Assembly (NCBI RefSeq): GCF_029839275.1
Contig: NZ_JAOCAH010000019.1
Coordinates: 22,698-86,697, forward strand
Reading direction: 5' to 3'
Source: Pseudomonas sp. GD03944
GTDB lineage: Bacteria > Pseudomonadota > Gammaproteobacteria > Pseudomonadales > Pseudomonadaceae
Length of the DNA: 64,000 nt
The position numbers were made by a program, and so were the translations under genes. The notes under the pieces are model-generated. The model was not told the origin of the DNA, searched no databases, and worked only from the letters and a program-made list of their open reading frames with translations. Shown piece after piece: positions 48,949 to 57,351 of the stretch; position 1 is the first letter of the stretch, and each line of letters starts with the position of its first letter.

Positions 48949-49827
48949 TCAGTCTGCGGCGATGCAGCCGCGCAACCACTCGGCCGCTGCCTGGGCTTCG
49001 GTGCTGGGCTCGGGTTTCATCAGCAGGTGGTAGGTATGGCCTGACAGCGTCGGGCCGAAGGGCTGGACGAGGTGGCCGGCGGCCAGTTCGTCTGCCACCA
49101 GGGCCAGGCTCAGCAGGGCGATGCCCTGGCCGGCCACGGCGGCCTGGATGGCGTGGCTTTCGTCGGAGAAGCGCAGGTGGCCGTGGCGTGCTGCGTCCGG
49201 CAAGCCTGCCTGTGCGAACCAGGCCTCCCAGGTGGGGTTCAGGGGCGAGGGCGTCTGCCAGGCGAAGTGGATCAGCGGCACCCGTTGCAGATCGTCCAGC
49301 GAGTCAACGCCCAGCACCGGGTTAGCCACCGGGGCGAAGCGGTCGGTGAACATGGCCTCGGCCTGCAGGCCGGGGTAGCTGCCGCGCCCGTAGCGGATAG
49401 CGATGTCCACGTCGCTGGCGGCCAGGTCGACTGCGGCGTCCGAGGCGTGCAGCTGCAGGTCGATGTGCGGGTGCAGGCGATGGAAACCCGCGACCCGTGG
49501 CACCAGCCATTTGGCGGTAAAAGCGTGGGTGGCCGAGACGGTGACCCGGGCGCGTTTGCGGGTGCCGGTCAGCTGAGTCAGGGTCATCTCGAAGGCATCG
49601 AAGCCATCGCGCAGCACCGGGTACAGGCGAACCCCTGCTTCGGTCAGCACCACCTTGCGCAACTGGCGTTCGAACAGGGCAAGGCCGGTGTGTTCTTCCA
49701 GCGAACGGATCTGATGGCTGATGGCCGTGGGGGTAACGGCCAGTTCTTCAGCGGCCCGCTTGAAGCTGCCATGACGGGCGGCAGCCTCGAAGGCGCGCAG
49801 GGCCGAGAGGGGAGGGAGGCGGCGCAT
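48949..49827 (-). CDS. LysR-family regulator, GcvA-like
   Basis: A 292-residue LysR regulator starting MRRLPPLSALRAFEAAARHGSFKRAAEELAVTPTAISHQI (landmarks LPPL and SxRAFEAAARxxS), the N-terminal pattern of the GcvA subgroup, followed by a PBP2-type sensor domain with the subgroup's DVDIAIRYGRGSYPGL. It is divergent from the RidA-family gene at 49977, with a TGAGATGAGCTCA motif (49845-49857) between them that includes the 8-bp palindrome TGAGCTCA, a possible binding site. It probably controls that gene. Confidence 0.9.
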   Translation of the reverse strand: MRRLPPLSALRAFEAAARHGSFKRAAEELAVTPTAISHQIRSLEEHTGLALFERQLRKVVLTEAGVRLYPVLRDGFDAFEMTLTQLTGTRKRARVTVSATHAFTAKWLVPRVAGFHRLHPHIDLQLHASDAAVDLAASDVDIAIRYGRGSYPGLQAEAMFTDRFAPVANPVLGVDSLDDLQRVPLIHFAWQTPSPLNPTWEAWFAQAGLPDAARHGHLRFSDESHAIQAAVAGQGIALLSLALVADELAAGHLVQPFGPTLSGHTYHLLMKPEPSTEAQAAAEWLRGCIAAD

Positions 49828-49976
49828 GGCGTCAGCTCTATAGGTGAGATGAGCTCAGCTTATAACTGACAAAGGATCGTTTGTCGAAGCGCCACGCTTT
49901 CCAGAATATCGATATCAGACAGGCCCTCCGCTCGGATGAGGCCGGTTGGTTCACTCACCCAGTCTGGAGATACCCC

Positions 49977-50363
49977 ATGCGCGAGCGCATCGTCACCCAA
50001 CCCGATAATTACGAACCCTTCCTGCTGTCCCAGGGCATCAAGTTCGGCAACCTGCTGTTCATCTCCGGTCAGGCCGGCGCCGGGAATGACGGCGTGATCG
50101 TCGACGGCGGTTTTCGCCGCCAGGGCGAGCAGGCCTTCGCCAACCTGAAACGGGCGCTGGAGGCCGGCGGTTCCAGCCTGCAAGACGTCATCAAGGTCAC
50201 GATCTTCGTCACCGACATGAGTCACTTCAACGAGGTGGTCGAGCTGCGCCGCACGTTCTTCTCGGTGCCGTACCCGGCCGACACCATCGCCGAGATCAAG
50301 GCACTCTACGACCCGGCGGCGATGATCGAGATCGAAGCGATTGCGGCGGTGCGCACGGCTTGA
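49977..50363 (+). CDS. RidA-family protein lacking the catalytic arginine
   Basis: A 128-residue YjgF/YER057c/UK114-family protein. The trimer-forming beta-alpha fold is shown by FGNLLFISGQAGAG, EQAFANLKRALEAGGSSLQDVIKVTIFVTD and the closing IEIEAIAAV. True RidA enamine/imine deaminases carry an Arg about 14 residues before IEIEA; here Asp102-Thr103 stand there, so deaminase activity of that kind is doubtful and the protein fits one of the Rid subfamilies of unknown role. CTGGAGATACCCC is before the ATG. It is divergent from a GcvA-like LysR regulator. Confidence 0.85.
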   Translation: MRERIVTQPDNYEPFLLSQGIKFGNLLFISGQAGAGNDGVIVDGGFRRQGEQAFANLKRALEAGGSSLQDVIKVTIFVTDMSHFNEVVELRRTFFSVPYPADTIAEIKALYDPAAMIEIEAIAAVRTA

Positions 50364-50425
50364 GGCATTGCCCGGAAGCGGCAGGTGGGGCAGTTGTTCC
50401 GCCTGCCGCGCGGCAGGAACGAGGC

Positions 50426-50590
50426 TCAGTGCTCGACAGGCGCGGCAGGCTCTTGATTGGCCTCGGCGTCCAGTTTCAAGCGGTCCGCCTTGCTGATGTA
50501 CTTGGGCTTGTTGCTCTTGGGCGCCAGCTTGGCGTTGGCTTTTTTCGCGTGGGCTTCCAGCAGCTGTTTGATCTTTTTGCGGCGGTTCAT
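50426..50590 (-). CDS. DUF2986-type small basic protein
   Basis: A 54-residue lysine-rich protein, MNRRKKIKQLLEAHAKKANA followed by KSNKPKYISKADRLKLDAE. This composition and the N-terminal MNRRKKI motif are those of DUF2986, a short conserved Pseudomonas/gamma-proteobacterial family of unknown function. The start is fixed by the motif; the ribosome site is weak. It sits between the RidA-type gene (convergent) and the LacI regulator. Confidence 0.8.
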   Translation of the reverse strand: MNRRKKIKQLLEAHAKKANAKLAPKSNKPKYISKADRLKLDAEANQEPAAPVEH

Positions 50591-50718
50591 GGTGTTCTGC
50601 CCAAGGGGGACGGTTGCAGGAAGAGGGGCGTCAGCCAGCGCGATCGCCCTGGCCAGGCTGCCCGGTATGTTACGCCACTGCTGCCCGGTCGGGGTGCGGA
50701 CACCTGCGTAACGGTGTG

Positions 50719-51720
50719 TCAGCCCGGCGACGCGGTGCTGGCGCGCACCACCAGCTCGAACGGCAACACCAGGTGCTGCGCCGCCTGCGTGGGTTGGTCG
50801 AGCAGGCCGAGCAGCATCTGCACGGCCTGCTCGCCGAAGCGCTCGGCGGGCTGGGCGATGGTGGTCAGGGGCGGGTCGCAGTAGGCGGCGAAGGAGATGT
50901 CGTCGAAGCCGGCGACCGAGATGTCCTGGGGGATGCGCAGGCCGGCCTGGCGGATGCATTGCAGGGCGCCCATGGCCATTTCGTCGTTCTCGCAGAAGAT
51001 CGCCGTGGGGCGCTCGGTCAGGGCCAGCAGCTGTTGCGTGGCGGCGTGCCCGGAGGCCGGGGTGTAGTCGCCCCGGCACAGCAGCTGCGGGTCGAGCGCG
51101 AGCCCGGCGTCTTCCAGCGCCTGCTGGTAGCCGGCGAAGCGTTCGCGGGTCAGTGGGCTGCCCAGGGGGCCTTTGATCAGGCCGATGCGGCGGTGGCCCA
51201 GCTCCAGCAGGTGCTGGGTCATGGCGTGGGCGGCGGCGCGGTTGTCCAGGCTGACGGTGGGCCAGGTGGCGGCGTCGAGCACTTCACAGGCATTCACCAG
51301 GGGCGGCTGTTCGCTGGCCTGGGCGCGTTGCCGTTCGAAGGGGTCGAAGGCGCGTAGCTGGATGACGCCGTCAGCCTGCTTGGCGAACACCAGTTCGGCG
51401 AATTGCCGCTCGACCTCGTCCTGGCCCTGGGTGTTGCACAGCAGCACGCGGTAGTCGTGGGCGCTGGCGGCCTGCTGGATGCCGCGAATGACCCGGGCGA
51501 AGAAGGTGTTGGCGATGTCCGGCACCAGTACCACCAGGTTGCGGCTGCGCTGCGAGCGGAACTGGATGGCCATGAGGTTGGGTTTGTAGCCGGCCTGCTC
51601 GACCGCGCCGAGCACCTTTTCCCGGGTTTCAGGCGACACCACGGACGGGCTTTTCAGGGTGCGCGAGACGGTGGCGACGGAGACGCCGGCCAGTGCGGCC
51701 ACCTTGCGGATATTGGTCAT
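50719..51720 (-). CDS. LacI-family repressor of the sugar module
   Basis: A 333-residue LacI-family repressor: helix-turn-helix and hinge at residues 1-60 (IRKVAALAGVSVATVSRTLKSPS) with KPNLMAIQFRSQRSRN as linker, then a sugar-binding core (DGVIQLRAFDPF, IFCENDEMAMGALQCIRQAGLRIP, ISVAGFDDISFA). It is divergent from the dehydrogenase/isomerase/permease genes at 51879-55410; an 18-bp perfect palindrome between the two starts is its likely operator and would control both directions. Confidence 0.92.
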   Translation of the reverse strand: MTNIRKVAALAGVSVATVSRTLKSPSVVSPETREKVLGAVEQAGYKPNLMAIQFRSQRSRNLVVLVPDIANTFFARVIRGIQQAASAHDYRVLLCNTQGQDEVERQFAELVFAKQADGVIQLRAFDPFERQRAQASEQPPLVNACEVLDAATWPTVSLDNRAAAHAMTQHLLELGHRRIGLIKGPLGSPLTRERFAGYQQALEDAGLALDPQLLCRGDYTPASGHAATQQLLALTERPTAIFCENDEMAMGALQCIRQAGLRIPQDISVAGFDDISFAAYCDPPLTTIAQPAERFGEQAVQMLLGLLDQPTQAAQHLVLPFELVVRASTASPG

Positions 51721-51818
51721 GAAACCTCTGTTGTCTGGCCGGCCACGCCGCCGAAATCGCCGCTAGGTTAACGCAATCGCGTCCGTCCGGGAGACGTTTT
51801 CGAGGGCTGTACAGGCAA

Positions 51819-51836
51819 AATGTAACCGGTTACATT
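51819..51836. promoter_or_regulatory. Perfect 18-bp LacI operator
   Basis: AATGTAACCGGTTACATT is a perfect palindrome with a central CG and the TGTAACCGGTTACA form known for LacI/GalR-family operators. It lies 43 bp before the dehydrogenase start and 99 bp from the LacI start, in the only AT-rich part of the intergenic region. Confidence 0.88.
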
Positions 51837-51878
51837 GATTCGAAATCCAATAACAACACCTCACTCAGGAGGGCGCAA

Positions 51879-53024
51879 ATGCCTGGTTCCGGTATTCGAC
51901 TGGGGATGATCGGCGGCGGTGGCGGCGCGTTCATCGGCAAGGTGCACCGGCAGGCCGCGGGCTTGGCCGGCGGCATCCAACTGGTGGCCGGAGCCTTCAG
52001 CCGCGATCCGGCGAACAACGCCCGCACCGCGAACGAGATCGGCCTGGACCCGCAGCGCGTCTATGCCAGCTGGGAAGCCCTGCTGGAGGGCGAGGCCCGC
52101 CTCGATGCCGCTCAGCGCATCAACCTGCTGGCCATCGTCACCCCCAATCACCTGCATGCCCCCATTGCTGCTGCCGCGCTGCGGGCGGGCATCCACGTGT
52201 TCTGTGAAAAGCCGGCGGCGTTGAACAGTGCCGAAGTGCGCGAGCTGGCCGAGGTGCTGGCCGGCAGCGACGCGCTGTATGGCCTGGCGCACACCTACCA
52301 GGGCTACCCCATGGTCTGGCAGGCCCGGCACATGGTGCGCGGCGGCGAGATCGGCCGGCTGCGCAAGATTCATGTCGAGTACCCGCAAGGCTGGCTGAGC
52401 GACGACCTGGCCGGCCAGGGCAACAAGCAGGCCGCCTGGCGCGGCGACCCGGCCCTGGCCGGGCTGGGCGGTTGCATTGGCGACATCGGTACCCACGCCT
52501 TCAGCCTGGCGGAGTTCGTCAGCGGCCAGCGCATCGACCGCCTCTGCGCGCACCTGGGCAGCCACGTGCCAGGGCGGGTGCTGGACGATGACTGCGCCAT
52601 GCTGTTCCAGACCGAGCAGGGTGCCAGCGGCGTGCTGCTCGCCAGCCAGGTCTGCGCCGGCGAGGAGAACGCCCTGAGCATTCGCCTGTACGGCGACAAG
52701 GGCGGCCTGGAGTGGCGCCAGGAAGAACCCAACAGCCTGATCCACCGTTCCCTCGATCAGCCCCTGCGCATCCTGCGTGCCGGGGTCAATCACACCTGGC
52801 TGTGCGACGAAGCCCGGGCGCGCCTGCGCCTGCCGGCCGGGCACCCCGAGGGCTACCTGGAGGCCATGGCCAACCTGTACACCGACCTGGCCGATGCCAT
52901 TGCCGGCGGCCGCGCTTCGACGGTGCCCGGCATCGATACCGCGATCCGTGGCATGGCCTTTATCGAGACGGCCCTGGCCAGTCATGCCAGCGACACCAAG
53001 TGGACCCCGCTGACCCGCGCGTGA
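51879..53024 (+). CDS. Gfo/Idh/MocA-family sugar dehydrogenase
   Basis: A 381-residue NAD(P)-dependent oxidoreductase: Rossmann fingerprint LGMIGGGGGAFIGKVHR, the family's EKPAALN motif (IHVFCEKPAALNSAE, catalytic Lys), and the C-terminal sheet with GCIGDIGTHAFSLAEF (the conserved D and H of the active site). Members oxidise a ring hydroxyl of inositols, sugars or glycosides. CAGGAGGG precedes the ATG. First of three genes with an isomerase (11 bases on) and NupG-type permease, under LacI control, a layout of sugar or cyclitol catabolic modules. Exact substrate unknown. Confidence 0.9.
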   Translation: MPGSGIRLGMIGGGGGAFIGKVHRQAAGLAGGIQLVAGAFSRDPANNARTANEIGLDPQRVYASWEALLEGEARLDAAQRINLLAIVTPNHLHAPIAAAALRAGIHVFCEKPAALNSAEVRELAEVLAGSDALYGLAHTYQGYPMVWQARHMVRGGEIGRLRKIHVEYPQGWLSDDLAGQGNKQAAWRGDPALAGLGGCIGDIGTHAFSLAEFVSGQRIDRLCAHLGSHVPGRVLDDDCAMLFQTEQGASGVLLASQVCAGEENALSIRLYGDKGGLEWRQEEPNSLIHRSLDQPLRILRAGVNHTWLCDEARARLRLPAGHPEGYLEAMANLYTDLADAIAGGRASTVPGIDTAIRGMAFIETALASHASDTKWTPLTRA

Positions 53025-53035
53025 AGGAGAGCCCC

Positions 53036-54121
53036 ATGCAGTCAGAACACCCCTCATCCGCCGCGGCCCCAGGCATACGCGGGCCGGGTATTTTCCTCGC
53101 CCAGTTCCTGGGCAACGCAGCGCCGTTCGACAACCTGGCCAACCTCGCGGCCTGGGCCGGTTCGCTCGGCTACCGGGGCATCCAGGTGCCGACCCTCGGC
53201 TCCCAGTGCCTGGACCTGCAGCGCGCCGCCGAGAGCCAGGATTACTGCGACGAACTCAAAGGCATCTGCGCAGCCGCCGGGGTCGAGATCAGCGAACTGT
53301 CCACCCACCTGCAGGGGCAATTGGTGGCCGTGCACCCGGCGTTCGACGGGCTGTTCGATGACTTTGCCCCGGCCGAGTTGCGCGGTCGTCCGAGAGAACG
53401 CACCGAATGGGCCATCGACCAGTTGAAGCTGGCGGCGCGGGCCAGCCGGCGCCTGGGGCTGACGGCCCACGCGACCTTCTCCGGCGCATTGCTCTGGCCC
53501 TACGTCTACCCCTGGCCGCAACGCCCGGCCGGGCTGGTGGAGGAAGGCTTTGCCGAACTGGGGCGGCGCTGGCTGCCGATTCTCGATGCCTTCGAGGAGG
53601 AGGGCGTGGACCTGTGTTTCGAGCTGCACCCCGGCGAAGACCTGCACGACGGCGTGACCTTCGAGCGCTTCCTGGATGCCGTTGGCCAGCACCCGCGGGC
53701 GCACATCCTCTACGACCCCAGCCACCTGCTGCTGCAACAGATGGATTACCTGGGCTTCATCGACCGCTACCACCAGCGGATTCGCATGTTCCACGTCAAG
53801 GACGCCGAGTTCCGCCCCGATGCCCGTTCCGGCGTGTACGGCGGCTACCAGTCCTGGGTCGAGCGCCCCGGGCGCTTCCGTTCCCTGGGCGATGGGCAGA
53901 TCGATTTCCGCTCGATCTTCAGCAAGCTGACCCAGTACGGCTACCAGGGCTGGGCGGTGCTCGAGTGGGAGTGCTGCCTCAAGGATTCCGCCCAGGGCGC
54001 GGCCGAGGGGGCGCCGTTCATTCGCCAGCACCTGATCACCAAAGCGACCCAGGCCTTCGACGATTTCGCTGGCGTCACCGCCAGTGCCTCACGCAACCGG
54101 CGCCTGCTCGGACTGGAGTAG
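53036..54121 (+). CDS. TIM-barrel sugar phosphate isomerase/epimerase-type enzyme
   Basis: A 361-residue AP-endonuclease-2-like TIM barrel: NLANLAAWAGSLGYRGIQVPT at the start, VDLCFELHPGEDLHDGVTFERF with a metal-ligand Glu/His, HILYDPSHLLLQQMDYLGFI, RMFHVKDAEF and WAVLEWECCLKD, the five metal and substrate strands of IolE/IolI-like and 3-keto-sugar enzymes. GAAGGAGAGCCCC carries the ribosome site. It follows the dehydrogenase by 11 bases; together they could oxidise and then isomerise, epimerise or dehydrate a keto-sugar or keto-glycoside. Confidence 0.88.
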   Translation: MQSEHPSSAAAPGIRGPGIFLAQFLGNAAPFDNLANLAAWAGSLGYRGIQVPTLGSQCLDLQRAAESQDYCDELKGICAAAGVEISELSTHLQGQLVAVHPAFDGLFDDFAPAELRGRPRERTEWAIDQLKLAARASRRLGLTAHATFSGALLWPYVYPWPQRPAGLVEEGFAELGRRWLPILDAFEEEGVDLCFELHPGEDLHDGVTFERFLDAVGQHPRAHILYDPSHLLLQQMDYLGFIDRYHQRIRMFHVKDAEFRPDARSGVYGGYQSWVERPGRFRSLGDGQIDFRSIFSKLTQYGYQGWAVLEWECCLKDSAQGAAEGAPFIRQHLITKATQAFDDFAGVTASASRNRRLLGLE

Positions 54122-54168
54122 GCGCCTCTCGATAACTGCTGTCTCGTGAAAACAACAAGGACAAGAAC

Positions 54169-55410
54169 ATGAGCACTTTGACTACCCGATTGGGCGTGAT
54201 GATGTTTCTCCAGTTTTTTATCTGGGGAGGCTGGTTCGTCACGCTCGGCACCTTTCTCGGCAACACCCTCAACGCCACCGGCGGGCAGATCGGCATGGCC
54301 TACGCCACCCAGTCCTGGGGGGCGATCCTGGCGCCGTTCGTGGTCGGGCTGATCGCCGACCGCTTCGTCAACGCCGAGCGGCTACTGGCGATCCTGCACC
54401 TGGGCGGCGCGGTGCTGTTGTACCTGCTGTACCAGGCCGCCGACTTCACTGCCTTCTATCCATTGGTGCTGGCCTACATGGTGGTGTACATGCCGACCCT
54501 GGGCCTGGTGAACGCCGTGGCGTTCCGTCAGTTGCGCGACCCGGCGCAGCAGTTCTCCAAGGTGCGGGTGTGGGGCACCATCGGCTGGGTGGTGGCCGGG
54601 CTGGTGATCAGCTTCGTGTTCGCCTGGGATGCCCAGCAGGCCATCGCCAGTGGCGCGCTGCGCAACACCTTCCTGCTGTGTGCGGTGGCGTCCCTGGTGC
54701 TGGGGCTGTACAGCTTCAGCCTGCCGGCGACCCCGCCGGTGGCCACCCAGGCCGTCGGCCTTGGCCGGCTGCTGGGCTTCGATGCTCTGCAGCTGCTCAA
54801 GGACCGCGGCTTTGCCACCTTCTTCGTGGCGTCGATCCTGATCTGCATCCCGCTGGCCTTCTACTACCAGAACGCCAACCTGTTCCTGGCGGAAATCGGC
54901 GTGGCAAACCCCACCGGCATGATGACCCTGGGCCAGGTCTCGGAGATTCTGTTCATGCTGCTGGTGCCGGTGTTCATCCGCCGCTTCGGGATCAAGAAGA
55001 CCCTGCTGGTGGGCATGGCGGCCTGGGCGCTGCGCTACGTGTTCTTCGCCTACGGCAACAGCGGCGAGCTGATGACCTTCCTGATCATGGGCATCGTGCT
55101 GCACGGCCTGTGCTACGACTTCTTCTTCGTTTCCGGGCAGATCTACACCGACGGCAAGGCCGGCGAGAGCATCAAGAGTTCGGCCCAGGGGCTGATCACC
55201 CTGGCCACCTACGGGGTGGGCATGCTGATCGGTTTCTGGGTGGCCGGTGCGGTGTCGGACCACTACAGCGCCGAGGGGCTGCATGACTGGCAGGGCATCT
55301 GGCTGTTCCCGGCGGTGCTGTCCGGCCTCGTGCTGCTGGCGTTCCTGGTGACGTTCCGCGAGCGTGAGTCGGTTACGGCGCCGGCGCCCGAGGCCACCCG
55401 CGGCGCCTGA
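54169..55410 (+). CDS. MFS permease, NupG/nucleoside:H+ symporter type
   Basis: A 413-residue inner-membrane permease with twelve hydrophobic segments. The start, MFLQFFIWGGWFVTLGTFL, and QSWGAILAPFVVGLIADRFVNAERLLAILHLGGAV are typical of the nucleoside permease (NupG/XapB/YegT) subgroup; the loop FSKVRVWGTIGWVVAGL is also diagnostic. Many such permeases in sugar modules import disaccharides or glycosides rather than nucleosides. It is the last of three genes behind the LacI operator and ends in a hairpin. RBS AAGGACAAGAAC. Confidence 0.88.
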   Translation: MSTLTTRLGVMMFLQFFIWGGWFVTLGTFLGNTLNATGGQIGMAYATQSWGAILAPFVVGLIADRFVNAERLLAILHLGGAVLLYLLYQAADFTAFYPLVLAYMVVYMPTLGLVNAVAFRQLRDPAQQFSKVRVWGTIGWVVAGLVISFVFAWDAQQAIASGALRNTFLLCAVASLVLGLYSFSLPATPPVATQAVGLGRLLGFDALQLLKDRGFATFFVASILICIPLAFYYQNANLFLAEIGVANPTGMMTLGQVSEILFMLLVPVFIRRFGIKKTLLVGMAAWALRYVFFAYGNSGELMTFLIMGIVLHGLCYDFFFVSGQIYTDGKAGESIKSSAQGLITLATYGVGMLIGFWVAGAVSDHYSAEGLHDWQGIWLFPAVLSGLVLLAFLVTFRERESVTAPAPEATRGA

Positions 55411-55415
55411 CCCAC

Positions 55416-55451
55416 AAGCGGGCCGCCTGCATCGGGCAGGGCGACCCGCTT
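55416..55451. terminator. Hairpin between convergent permease and MBL genes
   Basis: AAGCGGG and CCCGCTT form a stem around a partly self-complementary GC-rich centre, followed by TTATT on the plus strand. It starts five bases after the permease stop and ends four bases before the convergent MBL stop. Confidence 0.6.
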
Positions 55452-55454
55452 TAT

Positions 55455-56252
55455 TCAACAGGCCGCTGCAACGGCGGCCTCGAAGGCCAGGCGCTCGCCG
55501 TCCGCCGGTATCCGCAGGCGCTGGGCGACACCGGCCTGCCGGGCGGCGTGGGCCAGGTCGTTGCGGCTGACCGGGCAATGGCTGATCGCCTCCAGGTGGT
55601 TGGCCACCACCAGCCCCTGTGACAGCCGGGTAAAGGCGATCACGTCCTCGATGTCCATGATCAGCTCACTGCCGAGATCGAAGCGTGCGCCGCCGGCAGG
55701 CACCACGCTGACCTGGGGTTGATGTTGCTGGACGAAGGCGCGGATGGTCGGCGTCAGTACGGTGTCGCCCGCCAGGTACAGGCTGGGTTCGCCCGGCAGC
55801 TCGATCAGGTAGCCGACGCCGTGCTCCATGAGCGTGCCGATCCAGCCTTCGCCATGGGTGCAGGCGACGGTGCGGATCTGCCCGCCGAGAAAGGCGCTGG
55901 GCTCGCCATGGGCCTCGGGCAGCGGCTGCACGTTCAACCCGCGTTCAGCGAGGTAGGGTGCGTCATGGGGCGTGCAGATCACCGGCGTCTGGGTCTCGCG
56001 CAGCCAGCGTTTGCCGACGCGGTCCAGGTGATCGAAGTGGCCTTTCTGGCAATGGGTGATCAGGCAGTGGGTCACGGCGGCCAGGGCGGCGTCCGCCGAG
56101 TCGGGCAGCTCGACGATCGGGTTGCGCTGGCGCGCGCCGAACAGGCGCAGGGGCGGTAGGCTGCCCCGTGGCGCGAGCATCGGGTCGACCAGCACCCGGT
56201 GCGGGCCGAGTTCGAGGATGAGCGTGGCGTTACGCAACTGGTGGATGTGCAT
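55455..56252 (-). CDS. MBL-fold metal-dependent hydrolase (UlaG-like)
   Basis: A 265-residue beta-lactamase-fold hydrolase beginning MHIHQLRNATLILELGPHRVLVDPML, the opening strands of the UlaG/YtkL-like group (N-A-T...D-P). The metal motif is altered: TH-CQKGHFDHLD stands in the HxHxDH place, so H (in ITHC) and FDHLD provide part of the ligands, with PxxGD (YLAGDTVLTP) and ANHLEAISHC later. GGAGGACGCCCC precedes the ATG at 56252. Divergent from a GlxA-type AraC regulator 90 bp away, which may control it. Substrate unknown. Confidence 0.82.
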   Translation of the reverse strand: MHIHQLRNATLILELGPHRVLVDPMLAPRGSLPPLRLFGARQRNPIVELPDSADAALAAVTHCLITHCQKGHFDHLDRVGKRWLRETQTPVICTPHDAPYLAERGLNVQPLPEAHGEPSAFLGGQIRTVACTHGEGWIGTLMEHGVGYLIELPGEPSLYLAGDTVLTPTIRAFVQQHQPQVSVVPAGGARFDLGSELIMDIEDVIAFTRLSQGLVVANHLEAISHCPVSRNDLAHAARQAGVAQRLRIPADGERLAFEAAVAAAC

Positions 56253-56341
56253 GGGGCGTCCTCCGAATGAGGGCTCCATGGTGTCCGTTGCCAAGCGGCG
56301 CCATAATGGCGGTTGTTGCCACTATTGGTTCATTTTCTGCC

Positions 56342-57310
56342 ATGGCTGAATCCCTTCGCGTTGGCCTGCTGCTGTACCCCGGTTGCATGCCGGCGGGCCT
56401 GTTCGCCTTCGCCGACCTGCTGCACGCTACCAACCGCCGCACCGGCAAAGCGCTGTTCACCGTGCGCCATGTCGCCCTACAGCCCGGGCCGGTGCCCTGT
56501 GCCCACGGCATGGACCTGAATGCCAGTGCCGGCCTGGACGATCGCGAGCTGGATGCGCTGCTGGTGCCCGGTTTCTGGGCGGAGTCGGCACCCCTGGTGG
56601 AGGCGGCGTTGGCCAACCACGCAGCGCTGATCAAGGCGTTAACCGGCTTGCCCAAGCGGATTCAGCTCTGGAGTTACTGCACCGGCGTTGCCGTGTTGGC
56701 GGCCAGCGGGCGGCTGAACGGCCAGCCGGCGACGGTCACCTGGTGGCTGGCCGAGGCGATGCGCCAACGCCATGCCAAGGTGCGCTGGCAGAGCGAACGC
56801 AGCTGTGTGTTCAACGAACGAACGGCCACCGCGTCGGGGGTGAACGGCTACCTGCCGATTGCCCAGGCGCTGATCGAGCGTGGCGTCAGTGCCGAGGTGT
56901 TTCACGACCTCACCCGGCTCATGGTGCTGCCGCGCCCGGCCGTTGCTCATCCGGCGTTTCAGGGCGCGAGCCTGATGGAGCAGTCCAGCCCGCTGCTGCG
57001 CCAGGCGCACGGTGTGATCGAGCACCTGCCGGCCGAGCACCTGACGGTGCAGGTGCTGGCCGACCGACTCGGGCTGTCCGAACGGACGCTGGCGCGGCGG
57101 ATCAAGGCGGAAACCGGGGAGGCCGTGGCGGCGTATGCCCGGCGGATCAAACTGAACCAGGCCAGCGAACGTCTGACGCTGACAGCGCTGCCGGTCACCG
57201 CCATCAGCGAGCAACTGGGCTTCAGCAGTGACGCCAACCTGCGGCGCATGTTCAAGGCGCTCACCGGGCTGACGCCCGCCGCGTACCGGCAGGCCTTCAG
57301 CCGTTATTGA
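56342..57310 (+). CDS. GlxA-family AraC regulator (DJ-1/PfpI sensor)
   Basis: A 322-residue regulator with an N-terminal DJ-1/PfpI-like amidase-fold sensor (RVGLLLYPGCMPAGLFAFADLL, then WSYCTGVAVLAASGRLNGQPATVTWWLAE, keeping the elbow Cys and the TxW motif) and a C-terminal AraC helix-turn-helix pair (LTVQVLADRLGLSERTLARRIKAETG and TAISEQLGFSSDANLRRMFKALTGLTP). ATG at 56342 is used; one at 56306 adds 12 residues. It is divergent from the MBL hydrolase gene. Confidence 0.88.
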   Translation: MAESLRVGLLLYPGCMPAGLFAFADLLHATNRRTGKALFTVRHVALQPGPVPCAHGMDLNASAGLDDRELDALLVPGFWAESAPLVEAALANHAALIKALTGLPKRIQLWSYCTGVAVLAASGRLNGQPATVTWWLAEAMRQRHAKVRWQSERSCVFNERTATASGVNGYLPIAQALIERGVSAEVFHDLTRLMVLPRPAVAHPAFQGASLMEQSSPLLRQAHGVIEHLPAEHLTVQVLADRLGLSERTLARRIKAETGEAVAAYARRIKLNQASERLTLTALPVTAISEQLGFSSDANLRRMFKALTGLTPAAYRQAFSRY

Positions 57311-57311
57311 T

Positions 57312-57338
57312 CCCGCCCACGGGGCTGTCGTGGGCGGG
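57312..57338. terminator. Perfect hairpin between convergent genes
   Basis: CCCGCCCACG and CGTGGGCGGG (10-bp perfect stem, 7-nt loop) begin one base after the regulator's stop and end 13 bases before the NDH-2-like gene's stop. No U-tract; possibly a bidirectional stop or stabiliser. Confidence 0.5.
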
Positions 57339-57351
57339 GCAGGGGGTTGCC

